Source: Eriocheir sinensis
Taxonomy: Eukaryota > Arthropoda > Malacostraca > Decapoda > Varunidae
DNA: 64,000 bases
Assembly (NCBI RefSeq): GCF_024679095.1
Contig: NW_026111627.1
Span: 351,413 to 415,412, forward strand
Direction of reading: 5' to 3'
Shown: piece after piece, positions 44,885 through 61,527 of the stretch
Layout of the letters: each line of letters opens with the position of its first letter
How positions within the stretch are numbered: position 1 is the first letter of the stretch
Program-made: the position numbers and the translations under genes
Notes under the pieces: generated by a model
Told to the model about the DNA's origin: nothing
Seen by the model: the letters and a program-made list of their open reading frames with translations, nothing else
The model's database searches: none

Positions 44885-44905
44885 TCTCCCTCCCCCCTTC
44901 ACGCT
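44885..44905 (-). promoter_or_regulatory. Polypurine tract of the Gypsy element
   Basis: On the minus strand AAGGGGGGAGGGAGA directly precedes the presumed LTR start TGTGGG. This is the expected primer site for second-strand DNA synthesis. Confidence 0.6.
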
Positions 44906-44912
44906 CATAGTC

Positions 44913-46078
44913 CTAGTCTTGAGCGGGTGCCTTGGCTCTGAGCCGCTCCGAGCGACGGGGCACAGGGAGGTGAGGTGAGCCCGGGCGTGGAGGAGACTCG
45001 TCCGCGGCCGGGGTGTCGACTGCAGGGGGCGGAACCGGCGGAAGAAAACGGCGGTTCCTCCACAAGATGCGGCCGCTCGGCATCCGGACGTGATAGGCCC
45101 TAGACCGGCCGGCGCCCATTACCGTGCCCACCTTGTCCCAACGCTGCGTGGTTGGGTCCCGGATGTGCACGAGAGCACCTATCTTCAGCGGCTGAAGCGG
45201 GCGGGCATGGGCGTCATACCGGGCCTTGGCATCTCGGGCACGGGTAGCGGCGCGGCGGTCACAGCTCTCGGCTCTGGCCTGCCACTCCTTCGCGAAGGCT
45301 TTGGCATGGGCAGGGACACAGGAACGGAGAGGACAGCCGTACAAGACCTGGGCCGGGGAGTGGCGCGTGGAATTCGGTGTGTTACGCAGCTCCAGAAGGC
45401 CTTTGTCGAACGCCTCACAGTCGATGTTACCGGACGGGGCCACCTTCAGGATGAGGTGTTTAACTGCTTTCACTGCAGCCTCGGCGTGTCCGTTCGACTG
45501 TGGGTAGTTGGGCGATGACACGTTGTGGCGGACCCCCCAACGCTCCAGGAATTCCGCGAGCTCCCGGCTGGTGAACTGAGGGCCTCCATCCGTCCGCAGA
45601 CGCACAGGAACACCCAGATCACGGAAGAGGCACCGGAAGTAGCGGATGGTGGCGGCAGACGTCGTGTCGGAGCCGCAGGTGACCACCACAGGCCAGCCAG
45701 AGAGTCGGTCGACGACGACTAGGAAGTGTTTCCCAGCCGCGGTGAAGAAGTCGGTCGACACTGATTCGAAGGGCCTGGTGGGGTTGTCGTCGCACAACAA
45801 GTGCTCCTGCTGCTGGCTAGGTAGCATAACCTGGCACGGCTCACAGGAGCGGACAGTGCTGACGATGTCCGCGTCTATGCCGGGCCAATACACGGCCTGA
45901 CGAGCGCTGCGCTTGGTGGCTTCGGCCCCGCGATGACTATCATGGAGGCGGGACAGGAAACGGCGACGAAGGGCTGCAGGGACGACCAGACGAGCACCAT
46001 ACAAGACGAGGTCCCCATCTGCGTAGAGGTCCTCCCGGAACTTCCAGTACGGGCATGCTTCATCCCAGCGCTGGCATG
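44913..46078 (-). CDS. Ty3/Gypsy polyprotein C-terminus: integrase
   Basis: About 390 aa belong to the element; the first ~18 residues of the open frame to 46124 come from flanking tandem repeat. Zinc-binding HHCC-type module with H61, H64, C94 and C97. Catalytic core D125 (STDFF), D179 (RTDGG) and E215 (GHAEAAVK), which is the canonical D,D-35-E spacing. VYWPGIDADI is the usual Gypsy linker. The C-terminal part has a basic domain with GTVMGAGRSRAYHVRMPSGR and a Pro-rich, basic tail. Reverse transcriptase, protease and gag are missing: the element is truncated at 46078, where an unrelated tandem repeat starts. Confidence 0.9.
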
Positions 46079-46270
46079 TGTTTACCTGTGTTACCTGGAT
46101 CAAACATAAGGAGCAACTTAACAAACCTTCACTACTTTACCCGGTCCAAGCGCTGGCGTTTACCTGTGTCACCTGGCTCAAACATCAGGACCAACTTAAC
46201 AAACCCTCACTACTTCGCCCGGTCATGTTCGCTGGCATGTGTTTACCTGTGTTACCTGCCTCAAAGATGA
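46064..46270. repeat. ~80-bp tandem repeat next to 5S rRNA
   Basis: Three units with CGCTGGCRTKTGTTTACCTG, TGTTACCTGG and CAACTTAACAAACC. A fourth partial unit sits at 46827-46880 immediately before the 31-bp satellite, so the 5S gene is bracketed by this repeat. Confidence 0.85.
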
Positions 46271-46289
46271 AAGCCAGTTCACCTTTCTC

Positions 46290-46408
46290 GTCAACGGCCA
46301 CACCACGTTGAAAACACCGCTTCTCGTCCGATCAGCGAAGTTAAGCGACGTTGGGTCTGGATAGTACTTGGATGGGTGACCGCCTGGGAACACCAGATGC
46401 TGTTGGCA
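46290..46408 (+). rRNA. 5S ribosomal RNA
   Basis: 119 nt. The ends GTCAACGGC and GCTGTTGGC pair over nine positions, allowing G-U pairs (helix I). Internal promoter boxes are present: box A AGTTAAGCGACG and box C around GGATGGGTGACCGCCTGGGA. The helix GTCTGG/CCAGAT keeps pairing although its sequence differs from common arthropod 5S, that is, compensatory change. A T-run (CTCTTTTTA) follows within 10 bp, suitable for RNA polymerase III termination. Only one copy is seen, outside a tandem 5S array. Confidence 0.93.
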
Positions 46409-46409
46409 T

Positions 46410-46416
46410 CCCTCTT
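46410..46416 (+). terminator. RNA polymerase III terminator of 5S
   Basis: First T-run after the 5S 3' end (T5 at about 46414-46418). Confidence 0.6.
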
Positions 46417-46419
46417 TTT

Positions 46420-46745
46420 ATTTAATTTCTCTTAACTTTTCACTTTGCGGTCCTGGTGACTCTTTTCTTTTCATATAGCTTTCGGCCTTTCAATATGTTT
46501 TCTATTTTTTTTCTTTTCCATTTAATGTTTAGCCTTTCGTTTTGCACCCCTCTTCTTTTCTTTTCCTTTAGCTCTTAGCCTTTCTTTTGCATACCTCTTT
46601 TCTTTTCATCTAGGTCTTAGCCTTTCGCTTTGCATCCCTCTTTTCGTTTTATTTAGCTTTTGGAATTTCGTTTTGCACCATTTCTTTTCCTTAAGCATTT
46701 CGTTTTCCGTCCCTTTTTTTTTTCTTTCCATTTAGCTGAACCTGT
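46420..46745. repeat. Degenerate ~60-65-bp T-rich tandem repeat
   Basis: Five or six units of CTTTTCTTTTCATTTAGC then TTAGCCTTTCGTTTTGCA with substitutions and indels. Confidence 0.75.
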
Positions 46746-46880
46746 CGTTTTAGAAGATTTTGACGCTGGTTACGTAGCTTTATTTATTTATTAATTAATC
46801 TATTTATTTTTACTTCACCGGGGTCCCAGCGCTGGCATGTGTTTACCTGTGTTACCTGGCTCAAACATTAGGAACAACTT

Positions 46881-50114
<3,234 letters not shown>

Positions 50115-50185
50115 TCCTTTATGTTCCCTTCGTCTCCCTGTTCCTTCTACTCCCGCTCCTCCTCTATCTTCCCTTCCTCTCCCTT

Positions 50186-50920
50186 ACATTTAAGCCAGGG
50201 TAAGCATCCCACCCTATCATTTAAGCCAGGGTCATCATCCCACCCTAACATAAAAGCCAGGGTCAGCATCCCACCCTAACATATAAGCCAGGGTCAGCAT
50301 CCCACCCTAACCCATAAGCCAGGGTCTGCATCCCACCCTAACATTGAAGCCATGGTCAGCATCCCACCCTAACATTTATGCCAGGGTCAGCATCCCACCC
50401 TAACCCATAAGCCAGGGTCAGCATCTCACCCTAACATTGAAGCCATGGTCAGCATCCCACCCGAACATTTAAGCCAGGGTCAGCATCCCACCCTAACATT
50501 TAAGCCAGGGTCAACATCCCACCCTGACATTTAAGCCAGGGTCAGCATCCCCCCCTTACATTTAAGCCAGGGTCAGCATCCCACCTTGACATTTAAGCCA
50601 GGGTCAGCATCCCACCCTAACATTTAAGCCAGGGTCAGCATCCCACCCTAACATTTAAGCCAGGGTCAGCGTCCTACCCTAACATTTAAGCCAAGGTCAG
50701 CATCCTACCTTTACATTTATGCCAGGGTCAGCATCCTCCCCTAACATTTAAGCCAGGGTCAGCATCCCACCCTTACATTTAAGCCAGGGTCAGCATCCTA
50801 CCCTAACATTTAAGCCAGGGTCAGCATCCCACCCTTACATATAAGCCAGGGTCAGCATCCCACCTTAACATTTAAGCCAGGGTCATCATCCCACCCTAAC
50901 ATTTAAGCCAAGGTCAGCAC
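50186..50920. repeat. 31-bp satellite, second block (~24 units)
   Basis: Same unit as the main block, with a few private variants (ACCCATAAGCC twice, ACATTGAAGCCATGG twice). Confidence 0.96.
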
Positions 50921-52730
<1,810 letters not shown>

Positions 52731-53071
52731 ATCCACCCTAACATCTAAGCATGGGTCAGCATCCCACCCTAACATTTAAGCCAGGGTCAGCATCCCACCC
52801 TGACATTTAAGCCAGGGTCAGCATCCCACCCTGACATTTAAGCCAGGGTCAGCATCCCACCCTGACATTTAAGCCAGGGTCAGCATCCCACCCTAACCTT
52901 TAAGCCAGGGTCAGCATCACACCCTAACATCTAAGGCAGGTTCAGCATCCCACCCTAACATTTAAGCCAGGGTCAGCATCCCACCCTAACATTTAAGCCA
53001 GGGTCAGCATCCCACTCTGACATTTAAGCCAGGGTCAGCATCCCACTCTGACATTTAAGCTAGGGTCAGCA

Positions 53072-53075
<4 letters not shown>
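52731..53075. repeat. 31-bp satellite, third block (~11 units)
   Basis: Same unit, between the two composite copies. Confidence 0.96.
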
Positions 53076-54890
<1,815 letters not shown>

Positions 54891-55039
54891 AGAAAAGCCT
54901 CGTAACTCCGCCCCGCGCCGCGCCCCCGCCTGCCCCCCTGACGTGCCGCTGCTGCTGCCGGTTCTCGTGTTGCGTCTGTCGCTGGAAAACAGACACTCAC
55001 CTCCCGGGCCTCAAATCGCCCGGGCCCAGACGACGACGG

Positions 55040-55500
55040 TGCCCCCACCTCCTCCCTCTCTCCTTCACCTTCCCTTGCTCTCTTCCTTTTCTTCCCTTTC
55101 TTCCTCCTCCTTCCTTTCCTTTGCCTCTTCCTCCTTACCCTTCATCCCTCCCTTCACCGTCCTCTCCTCTGCCTCTTCCTCCTTACCATTCATCCCTTCC
55201 TTCACCCTCCTCTCCTCTCCCTGTTCCTCCTTATCCCTTCATCCCTCCCTTCACCTTCCTCTCCTCTGCCTCTTCCTCCTTATCCCTTCATCACTCCCTT
55301 CCCCTTCCCTTCGTCTCCCTCTTCCTTCTCGTCCCTCTCTTTCTCCTCCTTCATTCCTCTCTCTGTTCCTCCTTACCCTTCATCACTCCCTTCACCTTCC
55401 CTTCCCCCTGTTCCTTCTCCACCCTCTCTTCCTCCACCCTTCCTTCTTCACCCTGTTCCTCCTCCTTCCTTACTTCCACCCCCTCCTCACCCTTTCCTTC
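55040..55500. repeat. CT-rich repeats overlapping the J-protein ORF 3' end
   Basis: Words CCTTCACCTTCCTCTCC, TCCTTACCCTTCATC and CCTTATCCCTTCATC recur about every 45-60 bp. On the minus strand they encode the Glu/Gly/Lys-rich tail of the ORF that ends at 55351. Confidence 0.7.
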
Positions 55501-56703
55501 CAAGCACTCCCTCCCTCCCTTCTCTCCATGTTCGTCCTTGGCCTCTGCTCCCCACTCCTCCTCCTGCACACTCCGCTCCGTGTACTCGAGGCCCTCGGCC
55601 CGCCAGCCTCGCTTGGCCGCCAGGGCTTCCAACTCCTGCCGCCACGCCGCCTCGCTGTTGTTGAGGGCGGCGAGGCAGTGCCACTGCTGCACCATGCCGC
55701 CTTTCCTGGACTGGTAGAGGCGGTACAGGAACTCCCGGTCCTTGACGGGTTTGGGGACGTCCTTCAGGTTGAACCTGATCTTGCAGGCCGCCGAAAGCTC
55801 CTCCTCCGCCTTGGCCTGTAGCCGCCGGGCCCTGCGTCCCTTACGCTTCTTCGTCTTGCCATCGCCGTTGAGCTGCTGCAGTCGTTCCCGCCGCTCGACA
55901 CGTCGCTCGCTGATACGGTCCCGCCGCTCCTGCAGGCGCCTTTGCCGCTCCTGGGCAGTCATACCGCTGAGGCACTCCTCACAGTTGCTGAAGTAGACGA
56001 GGTGTTCAGTACACCTGAGCCGGGCCACCGGTTCCTCCCAGCCCAGCGGATAGGGCGGCTCCCTCTCTGTGCCCGTCAGCTGCACGTCAGCTTCTTCTTC
56101 CTTTTTCTCTTCCCCTCCTTCCTCCCTCCTTTCCGTGTCTGTCTCAGCTAATACCTCTTCCACTTCTACGCAGCCTCCACTCTCCTTCTGCTCCCCCTCT
56201 TCCTCCTCCCTCCCTTCCTCCACCTTGCTCTTCTCTCCTTGTTCCTCCTTGGCCCTTGCCGCCACGTCCGTGTAGGTGAGGGCCACCGTCGTGGTGGCGG
56301 CCCTTGAGTCGGTGTCGCAGAAAGTCTGCACCGCCAGCTGCAGCTGCTGGACCATTGCCGTGGCCGCCGCCACGTCCTGCGGGTTCTTGTTAGGGTGGGC
56401 GGCGAGGGCGAGGCTCCGGCACTGCCTCCTAATCGCCCTCTCCGTGGCACCGCGCGCCAGCCCCAGGAGGCCGTGGTAGTGTCTGGTGGTGGCCATCGAG
56501 GCGCCGTGCGTCACGGTGTGGTGCCCGAGAGTGGTGTGCTGTGCGTGCATGTGTTGGTGCTGGCCTTCCAGCGTGCTGCAGCACAGCCTCTTGGGCGATG
56601 AGTTCTGCCCGTGCTTGATGCTCGGGAATTTCTGTTTTTTGGATTGGGGTGGGCGTGGGTGGGGGATCAGGCACGGGATTTTGATTTCTTGAGATGGAGT
56701 CAC
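55351..56703 (-). CDS. Uncharacterised protein with a degenerate J domain (HPN instead of HPD)
   Basis: Intact 450-aa ORF. Met70 (56496) is an alternative start just before the domain. Residues 74-108 read as a J domain: HYHGLLGLARGATERAIRRQ, then a helix and the loop HPNKNP at 103-108. The loop Asp of the HPD motif, needed to stimulate Hsp70, is Asn. A highly charged Glu/Lys segment, a Cys-containing stretch (LRCTEHLVYFSNCEECLSGM), an Arg-rich coiled-coil-like region, and a conserved-looking block (ACKIRFNLKDVPKPVKDREF) follow. The tail is low-complexity Glu. High CpG and an absence of stops favour a real gene or long exon. No transposon motif seen; not assigned to a known family. Confidence 0.5.
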   Translation of the reverse strand: MTPSQEIKIPCLIPHPRPPQSKKQKFPSIKHGQNSSPKRLCCSTLEGQHQHMHAQHTTLGHHTVTHGASMATTRHYHGLLGLARGATERAIRRQCRSLALAAHPNKNPQDVAAATAMVQQLQLAVQTFCDTDSRAATTTVALTYTDVAARAKEEQGEKSKVEEGREEEEGEQKESGGCVEVEEVLAETDTERREEGGEEKKEEEADVQLTGTEREPPYPLGWEEPVARLRCTEHLVYFSNCEECLSGMTAQERQRRLQERRDRISERRVERRERLQQLNGDGKTKKRKGRRARRLQAKAEEELSAACKIRFNLKDVPKPVKDREFLYRLYQSRKGGMVQQWHCLAALNNSEAAWRQELEALAAKRGWRAEGLEYTERSVQEEEWGAEAKDEHGEKGGRECLEGKGEEGVEVRKEEEQGEEGRVEEERVEKEQGEGKVKGVMKGKEEQREE

Positions 56704-56839
56704 CCTTTTCCTTTCTCTTACCCCACATAGGGTCGAGATTTACCACATCACCTCGGTTTGAGATATGCCGTTTTAGGGAGCTCGGAGTTGACATAGCATG
56801 GGGCGAAGTCTAGAGCTAGTTGCACCTTTTGTAGGGAAG

Positions 56840-57375
56840 ATCGCTACGGGAGCTGAGTGGCTGGGTGGAGGGAGGGTGATGTTAGCTACGGGATCTGATT
56901 GGCTGGATGGAAGGAGGGTAATGTTAGCTACGGGAGCTGATTGGCTGGATGGAAGGAGGGTAATGTTAGCTACGGGAGCTGATTGGCTGGATGGAAGGAA
57001 GGTAATGTTAGCTACGGGATCTGATTGGCTGGATGGAAGGAGGGTAATGTTAGCTACGGGATCTGATTGGCTGGATGGAAGGAGGGTGATGTTAGCTACT
57101 GGAGCTGATTGGCTGGATGGAAGGAGGGTAATGTTAGCTACGGGATCTGATTGGCCGGATGGAAGGAGGGTGATGTTAGCTACGGGAACTGATTGGCTGG
57201 ATGGAAGAAGGGTAATGTTAGCTACGGGAGCTGATTGGCTGGATGGAAGGAGGGTGATGTTAGCTACGGGAGCTGATTGACTGGATGGAAGGAGGGTAAT
57301 GTTAGCTACGGGAGCTGATTGGCTAGATGAAGGGAAAGAGATGTTAGCTACGGGATCTGATTGGCTGGGTAGAAT
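56840..57375. repeat. 42-bp minisatellite with an inverted CCAAT box in nearly every unit
   Basis: About 13 units of GCTACGGGAKCTGATTGGCT then GGATGGAAGGAGGGTRATGTTA. The minus strand carries AGCCAATCA in eleven of them. Period 42 bp equals 14 codons, so the plus strand stays open (56798-57280) until one TGG is changed to TGA. It lies 140-670 bp upstream of the J-domain ORF start. Confidence 0.95.
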
Positions 57376-58377
57376 CTTGGCCTCGGTTCGCCAGTTTGAA
57401 AAGACTCTCGTTGAAGTTGCCGGGGGTATTCACGGACTGTTTTGTGACCCTAGTGATGGCTGTAGTGTACACGCCTTCAGCGTCTTGAATGGTAAAGTCA
57501 CCCGTGACAACTTGGCCAAGCTTCTCCGCGGCCTTGGGAAACAGTCGTAATGGCAGCCCGATACGTTTAACATAATGGCGCTTTGGGGTAAAAAGTGAGC
57601 ATTTTCTCCATTCCGTAATTGTTTACTCCCACCATCTTAAGTATTGTGCGAAATATATGAATAATAACACTGGTATTTGTCCCGAGGTTATGGCCGTGAC
57701 GTCACCGCCGGAAGAGATAATGGAAAGGGAAGGAAAAAAAGTGGAGCTGGAAGTGGAAGGAGAGAAGAAGTGGAGGGAGGAAACTGAAAGGGAAGGTGAT
57801 AAAGGGAAGTGTAAATGCGAGGAGGAAGAGAACGTGTGGGAGGGAAAAAGGGAGCTGTTAGTGGAAGAAGAGAAAGATAGAGAAAATGTTGTGAAAGTTA
57901 ATAAAAATGTGTGATTGGAGGAGAGAAAAAAAAGTGTCAGGAGAGAGAAAGTGAACGTTAAGTGTTGGATAATAAGAGGGGGACAAGGGGACTGAGAAGG
58001 ATAAGAAAGAACGGCAATAATGGAGAGAGATACAAGCTGAAAATGGAGGAAAAGGAAAAGGGAGGGAGAAACTAGGAAAAGGAGACACTGGGGAAGGGGG
58101 GGGTGGGGGGAGGAAGTAAAGGAGAAAAAAGGAAGTAAGAAAGAAAGGGAGTAGGGAAGTGTGAGGCGAGTATAGAAGGAAGGAAGGAAGGAAGGAAATA
58201 AGAGTGAAAGGGAGTGAGGAAGGAAGTAAGGGAGAGAGAGAATAATTAAGTAATGAATAAAAAAAGTAGGATTGAAAAAGGAAAGTAGCAAGAAGTGGTG
58301 ATGGAGGAGCAGGGGAGGAGGGATGGAGGAAAGGGGAACACAAAGCACACAAAGAAAGAACAAACAACAGCAGACCT
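57376..58377. other. Spacer with purine-rich tract, no gene recognised
   Basis: 57376-57640 is mixed composition with a short open frame lacking motifs. 57720-58350 is A/G-rich with GGAAGGAAGGAA repeats near 58177-58198. Confidence 0.4.
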
Positions 58378-59130
58378 GGGCCCGTATCCTCGACAACTAT
58401 TAATACTAAACTTGGTATTAACTTTCGACTTTGGCATTAACTTCACTCTCAAAGTGTATCCACAACAACTATTAGCCTAATACCTACTCTTAGCTTTGGT
58501 ATTAACTTGAGAGTGCTGGCGAGGACTTCTAAACACTTAATAGTAAAGTTAATAGTGAAACCCAGACCCAGCTCCATATCAACATGGCCCCCGGACTTCC
58601 TCGTCCAGCCCGCCTCCGCAATTTAGAGTTTGATAGGGCGCTTTGGAACTGTATAACGATGGTGAACTTGTCAAGACATACATATTAGACCGTGCAGGAA
58701 TGGAGTATGTGACTGATTTGGTGAGAAGAGAGCTACAAGATCCAGTTCAAAGGGAGCATTCCCGCACCCCGGGGTTGAAAGTGATTTTGACTTAAAGGTA
58801 CTTGGCTACAGGAAAAATGCTGTGGTGTTCAAGGGATGAGTTAGGGGGTAGGCCAGAGTAGTGTAAGCAGGGTGATTGTGGAAAGTCTGGCCGCCCTCAG
58901 TGACCCGTAGGTAGTCGGGAGGTTTATCCAGTCTCCCCTTGATAGGGTGGAGATCCGTGTAAAGCAAACAGAATTCTACCAACTTGCCGGTGTTGTGGGA
59001 GTGATAGACTGTACCCATGTGAAAATAATATCACCAAAAGAAAACGATGTAGTTTATGTCAACAGAAAAAAAAAATAAACATAGCTTGAACATACAATTA
59101 GTGTTTGATGCCTTTGTTATTGACTAAAAT
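58378..59130 (+). pseudogene. PIF/Harbinger-type transposase fragment
   Basis: From about 58830 on, one plus frame reads SSVSRVIVESLAALSDP, a stop, then a conserved block LAGVVGVIDCTHVKIISP and YVNRKK. The GVIDCTHVxI block with its catalytic Asp and the following YVNRK are hallmarks of PIF/Harbinger transposases. Several stops show decay. The upstream part (58586 onward) starts with a plausible Met. GGGCCCGTATCCTCGAC at 58378 resembles a Harbinger terminal repeat, but the mate was not found. Confidence 0.7.
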
Positions 59131-59553
59131 GTGAAATATTCGAGTTAAGGAAAACAAAACATGGAAAAAAACTTTTATTTGTAGCAGAAAGGTACACACA
59201 TGCAAATGAAAAAGATGACATTAAAATTGCATTAAAATGTCATTTAGAATATGATTTATAATTATTGCTGCCGGTTATTCATATTGAGATAATGGTGGTA
59301 AGAAAGCTTGTTAGAGACGTCTGCCAGTGTGAGGGAGGAGGAACGAAAGGTCGAGGTGACCACATCGCGAACATCATGACTTATGAGTGAAGTAAAACGA
59401 GGTTACTTGGTTTCTGTTTACAAAGTTCCAAGTGGAAAAACAACTTTATTGTGAATTCAGTGTATACTTTTCTGGAGTATTGTGTTTACTGAGTGAATTG
59501 GTGACCAATCTGTTGCTATTTGTGTCTTGCTTGAAGATATTCATCATTGGATT
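59131..59553. other. AT-rich DNA, no gene recognised
   Basis: Downstream of the Harbinger fragment; no motif. Confidence 0.4.
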
Positions 59554-60173
59554 CAAAGCTATGGTATTAATGTGCAATAGTCATCATAACAAAATACGTA
59601 GTAATTAATTATATATATCAACCTATTTATTTTCATGAGATCATGGTATGACCACTGAAAAACATAGCTTTTTATCTTGGCTCCATTACAAATTCAGTAT
59701 ATAATTACTCTATTAGTGGAATCTAGTTTTCAGCATCTTTTATTATTATGCCAATATTCTAAGCACTCAGCTTGCAAACATGCTTAGGTTTATGTTGTCA
59801 GTTTGGGTCGGACTTATGTGAACACTTTACCAAGTGACCTAAGATTACTCAATGCTCGCAAAGCTATGGTATTAACGTGCAATGGTCATCATAACAAAAT
59901 ACGTAGTAATTAATTATATATGTCAACCTAATTATTTTCATGAGATCATGGTATGACCGCTGAAAACAAAGCTTTTTTTATCTTAGCTCCATTACAAATT
60001 CAGTATATAACTATTCATATATTCAATAAAGTAGTGGAATCCAGTTTTCAGCATCTTTTATTATTATGCCAATATTCTAAACACTCAGCTTACAAACACG
60101 CTTAGGTTTATGTTGTCAGCTTGGGTCGGACTTAGGTGAACACTTTACCAAGTGACCTAAGATTACTCAATGC
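59554..60173. repeat. 305-bp direct tandem duplication
   Basis: CAAAGCTATGGTATTAA occurs at 59554 and 59859. The two copies are aligned throughout, with few substitutions and one ~14-bp insertion in copy 2. No coding content. Confidence 0.93.
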
Positions 60174-60316
60174 TACATCTTTGATTGTGAGTTCATCAGA
60201 GAGCACTGGAGAGCAGCATGAGTCTAATTAGGTGCTAATGAATATCCTGCCTGCATCACAGACTACATAAAATGCAAATATGATCAGTGCCTCAAGGTGT
60301 TATAAGCTAATGATAG

Positions 60317-60750
<434 letters not shown>

Positions 60751-61031
60751 AAAGGTAAAAGGTAAAGTTGGGGCATACGCTATAGCAGCGCGTGGCCTCG
60801 GTGCTCATCTCCGTAACATTGGGCCTTGAGCCTGTGGTGAGAGGAGCCCATTACAGGACACAGGGCCTGTGTGACATCCGGGCTACCACAGTTTCCCCAG
60901 GTAGTCATTTATCGACCAGCCCGAGAGGGAGGATGATCAGCTGGGTTAGCTGCACGCCGACTGCCCAGGCCGGGATTCGAACCCGGGCCCACGTAGAAGC
61001 CAGGCATGCTGACCACTAGACCACGGAGGCG
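60751..61031 (-). mobile_element. tRNA-derived SINE (A)
   Basis: Minus-strand head GCCTCCGTGGTCTAGTGGTC (box A) and GGGTTCGAATCCCGG (box B) fold like a tRNA up to about position 75. The tRNA-unrelated body follows, ending in a TTTACCTTTTACCTTTA tail. The tail joins SINE B's head directly, so A was inserted at or next to B. Confidence 0.8.
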
Positions 61032-61248
61032 TATTGGAGCCCAATCTCAAGTGAACCCACTCACAATGGCACACAATTTTTTTTTCCGGTAAATTTTGTG
61101 CTTTGAATGAATTTGCTAATCATTTCTGTCGAAAAACAGCAGAGATTATTTTTCACCCCCTCCACCCTAACCTTATCAGTAATAAAAAAAAAAAAAGTGA
61201 CAAAATCATAGCCTTGAGGCAGTAATATTCAGCCCCAGCATCAAAAAA
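61032..61248. other. Short spacer with poly-A and poly-T runs
   Basis: No gene or repeat recognised. Confidence 0.4.
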
Positions 61249-61527
61249 TTATACTGCTGCCCTATGAAAGGCATCTCTTAACTCCGATGAAGTAGGTGGT
61301 GACTGTGGTGGAGCAGCTTCATTGTCATCCCTTGCAGTGGCTGGTGTCATTGGGCCAGCAGATGATGAAGCAGTGGCTGGTGTCATAGGGCCAGCAGATG
61401 ATGAAGCAGTGGCTGGTGTCATAGGGCCAGCAGATGATGAAGCAGTGGCTGGTGTCATAGGGCCAGCAGATATTGAAGCGGTGGCTGTTGCCGGAGCAGC
61501 TAATGGTACCTTTTCCACAAGTAACAT
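61249..61527 (-). CDS. Ala/Thr/Pro-rich open frame with a 36-bp repeat, cut by a LINE
   Basis: 92 codons on the minus strand, ending in RDDNEAAPPQSPPTSSELRD and a stop at 61249. Four tandem 12-residue repeats (SAGPMTPATASS) arise from the 36-bp DNA repeat at 61328-61480, which is open in several frames. The upstream end coincides with the 3' end of the CR1-like LINE, so if this was a gene it was interrupted. A coding role is doubtful. Confidence 0.3.
   Translation of the reverse strand: MLLVEKVPLAAPATATASISAGPMTPATASSSAGPMTPATASSSAGPMTPATASSSAGPMTPATARDDNEAAPPQSPPTSSELRDAFHRAAV
61328..61480. repeat. 36-bp minisatellite, four units
   Basis: Unit GCAGTGGCTGGTGTCATAGG followed by GCCAGCAGATGATGAA, four copies. 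Confidence 0.93.

Noticed and set aside
56798..57280. Secreted or structural repeat protein
   Set aside because: The 14-residue repeat follows directly from the 42-bp DNA period, no signal peptide or start context is evident, and a nonsense change breaks the frame; kept only as a minor finding.
60950..61031. Genuine tRNA gene on the minus strand
   Set aside because: The tRNA-like head continues into a SINE body with its own tail and has imperfect acceptor pairing.
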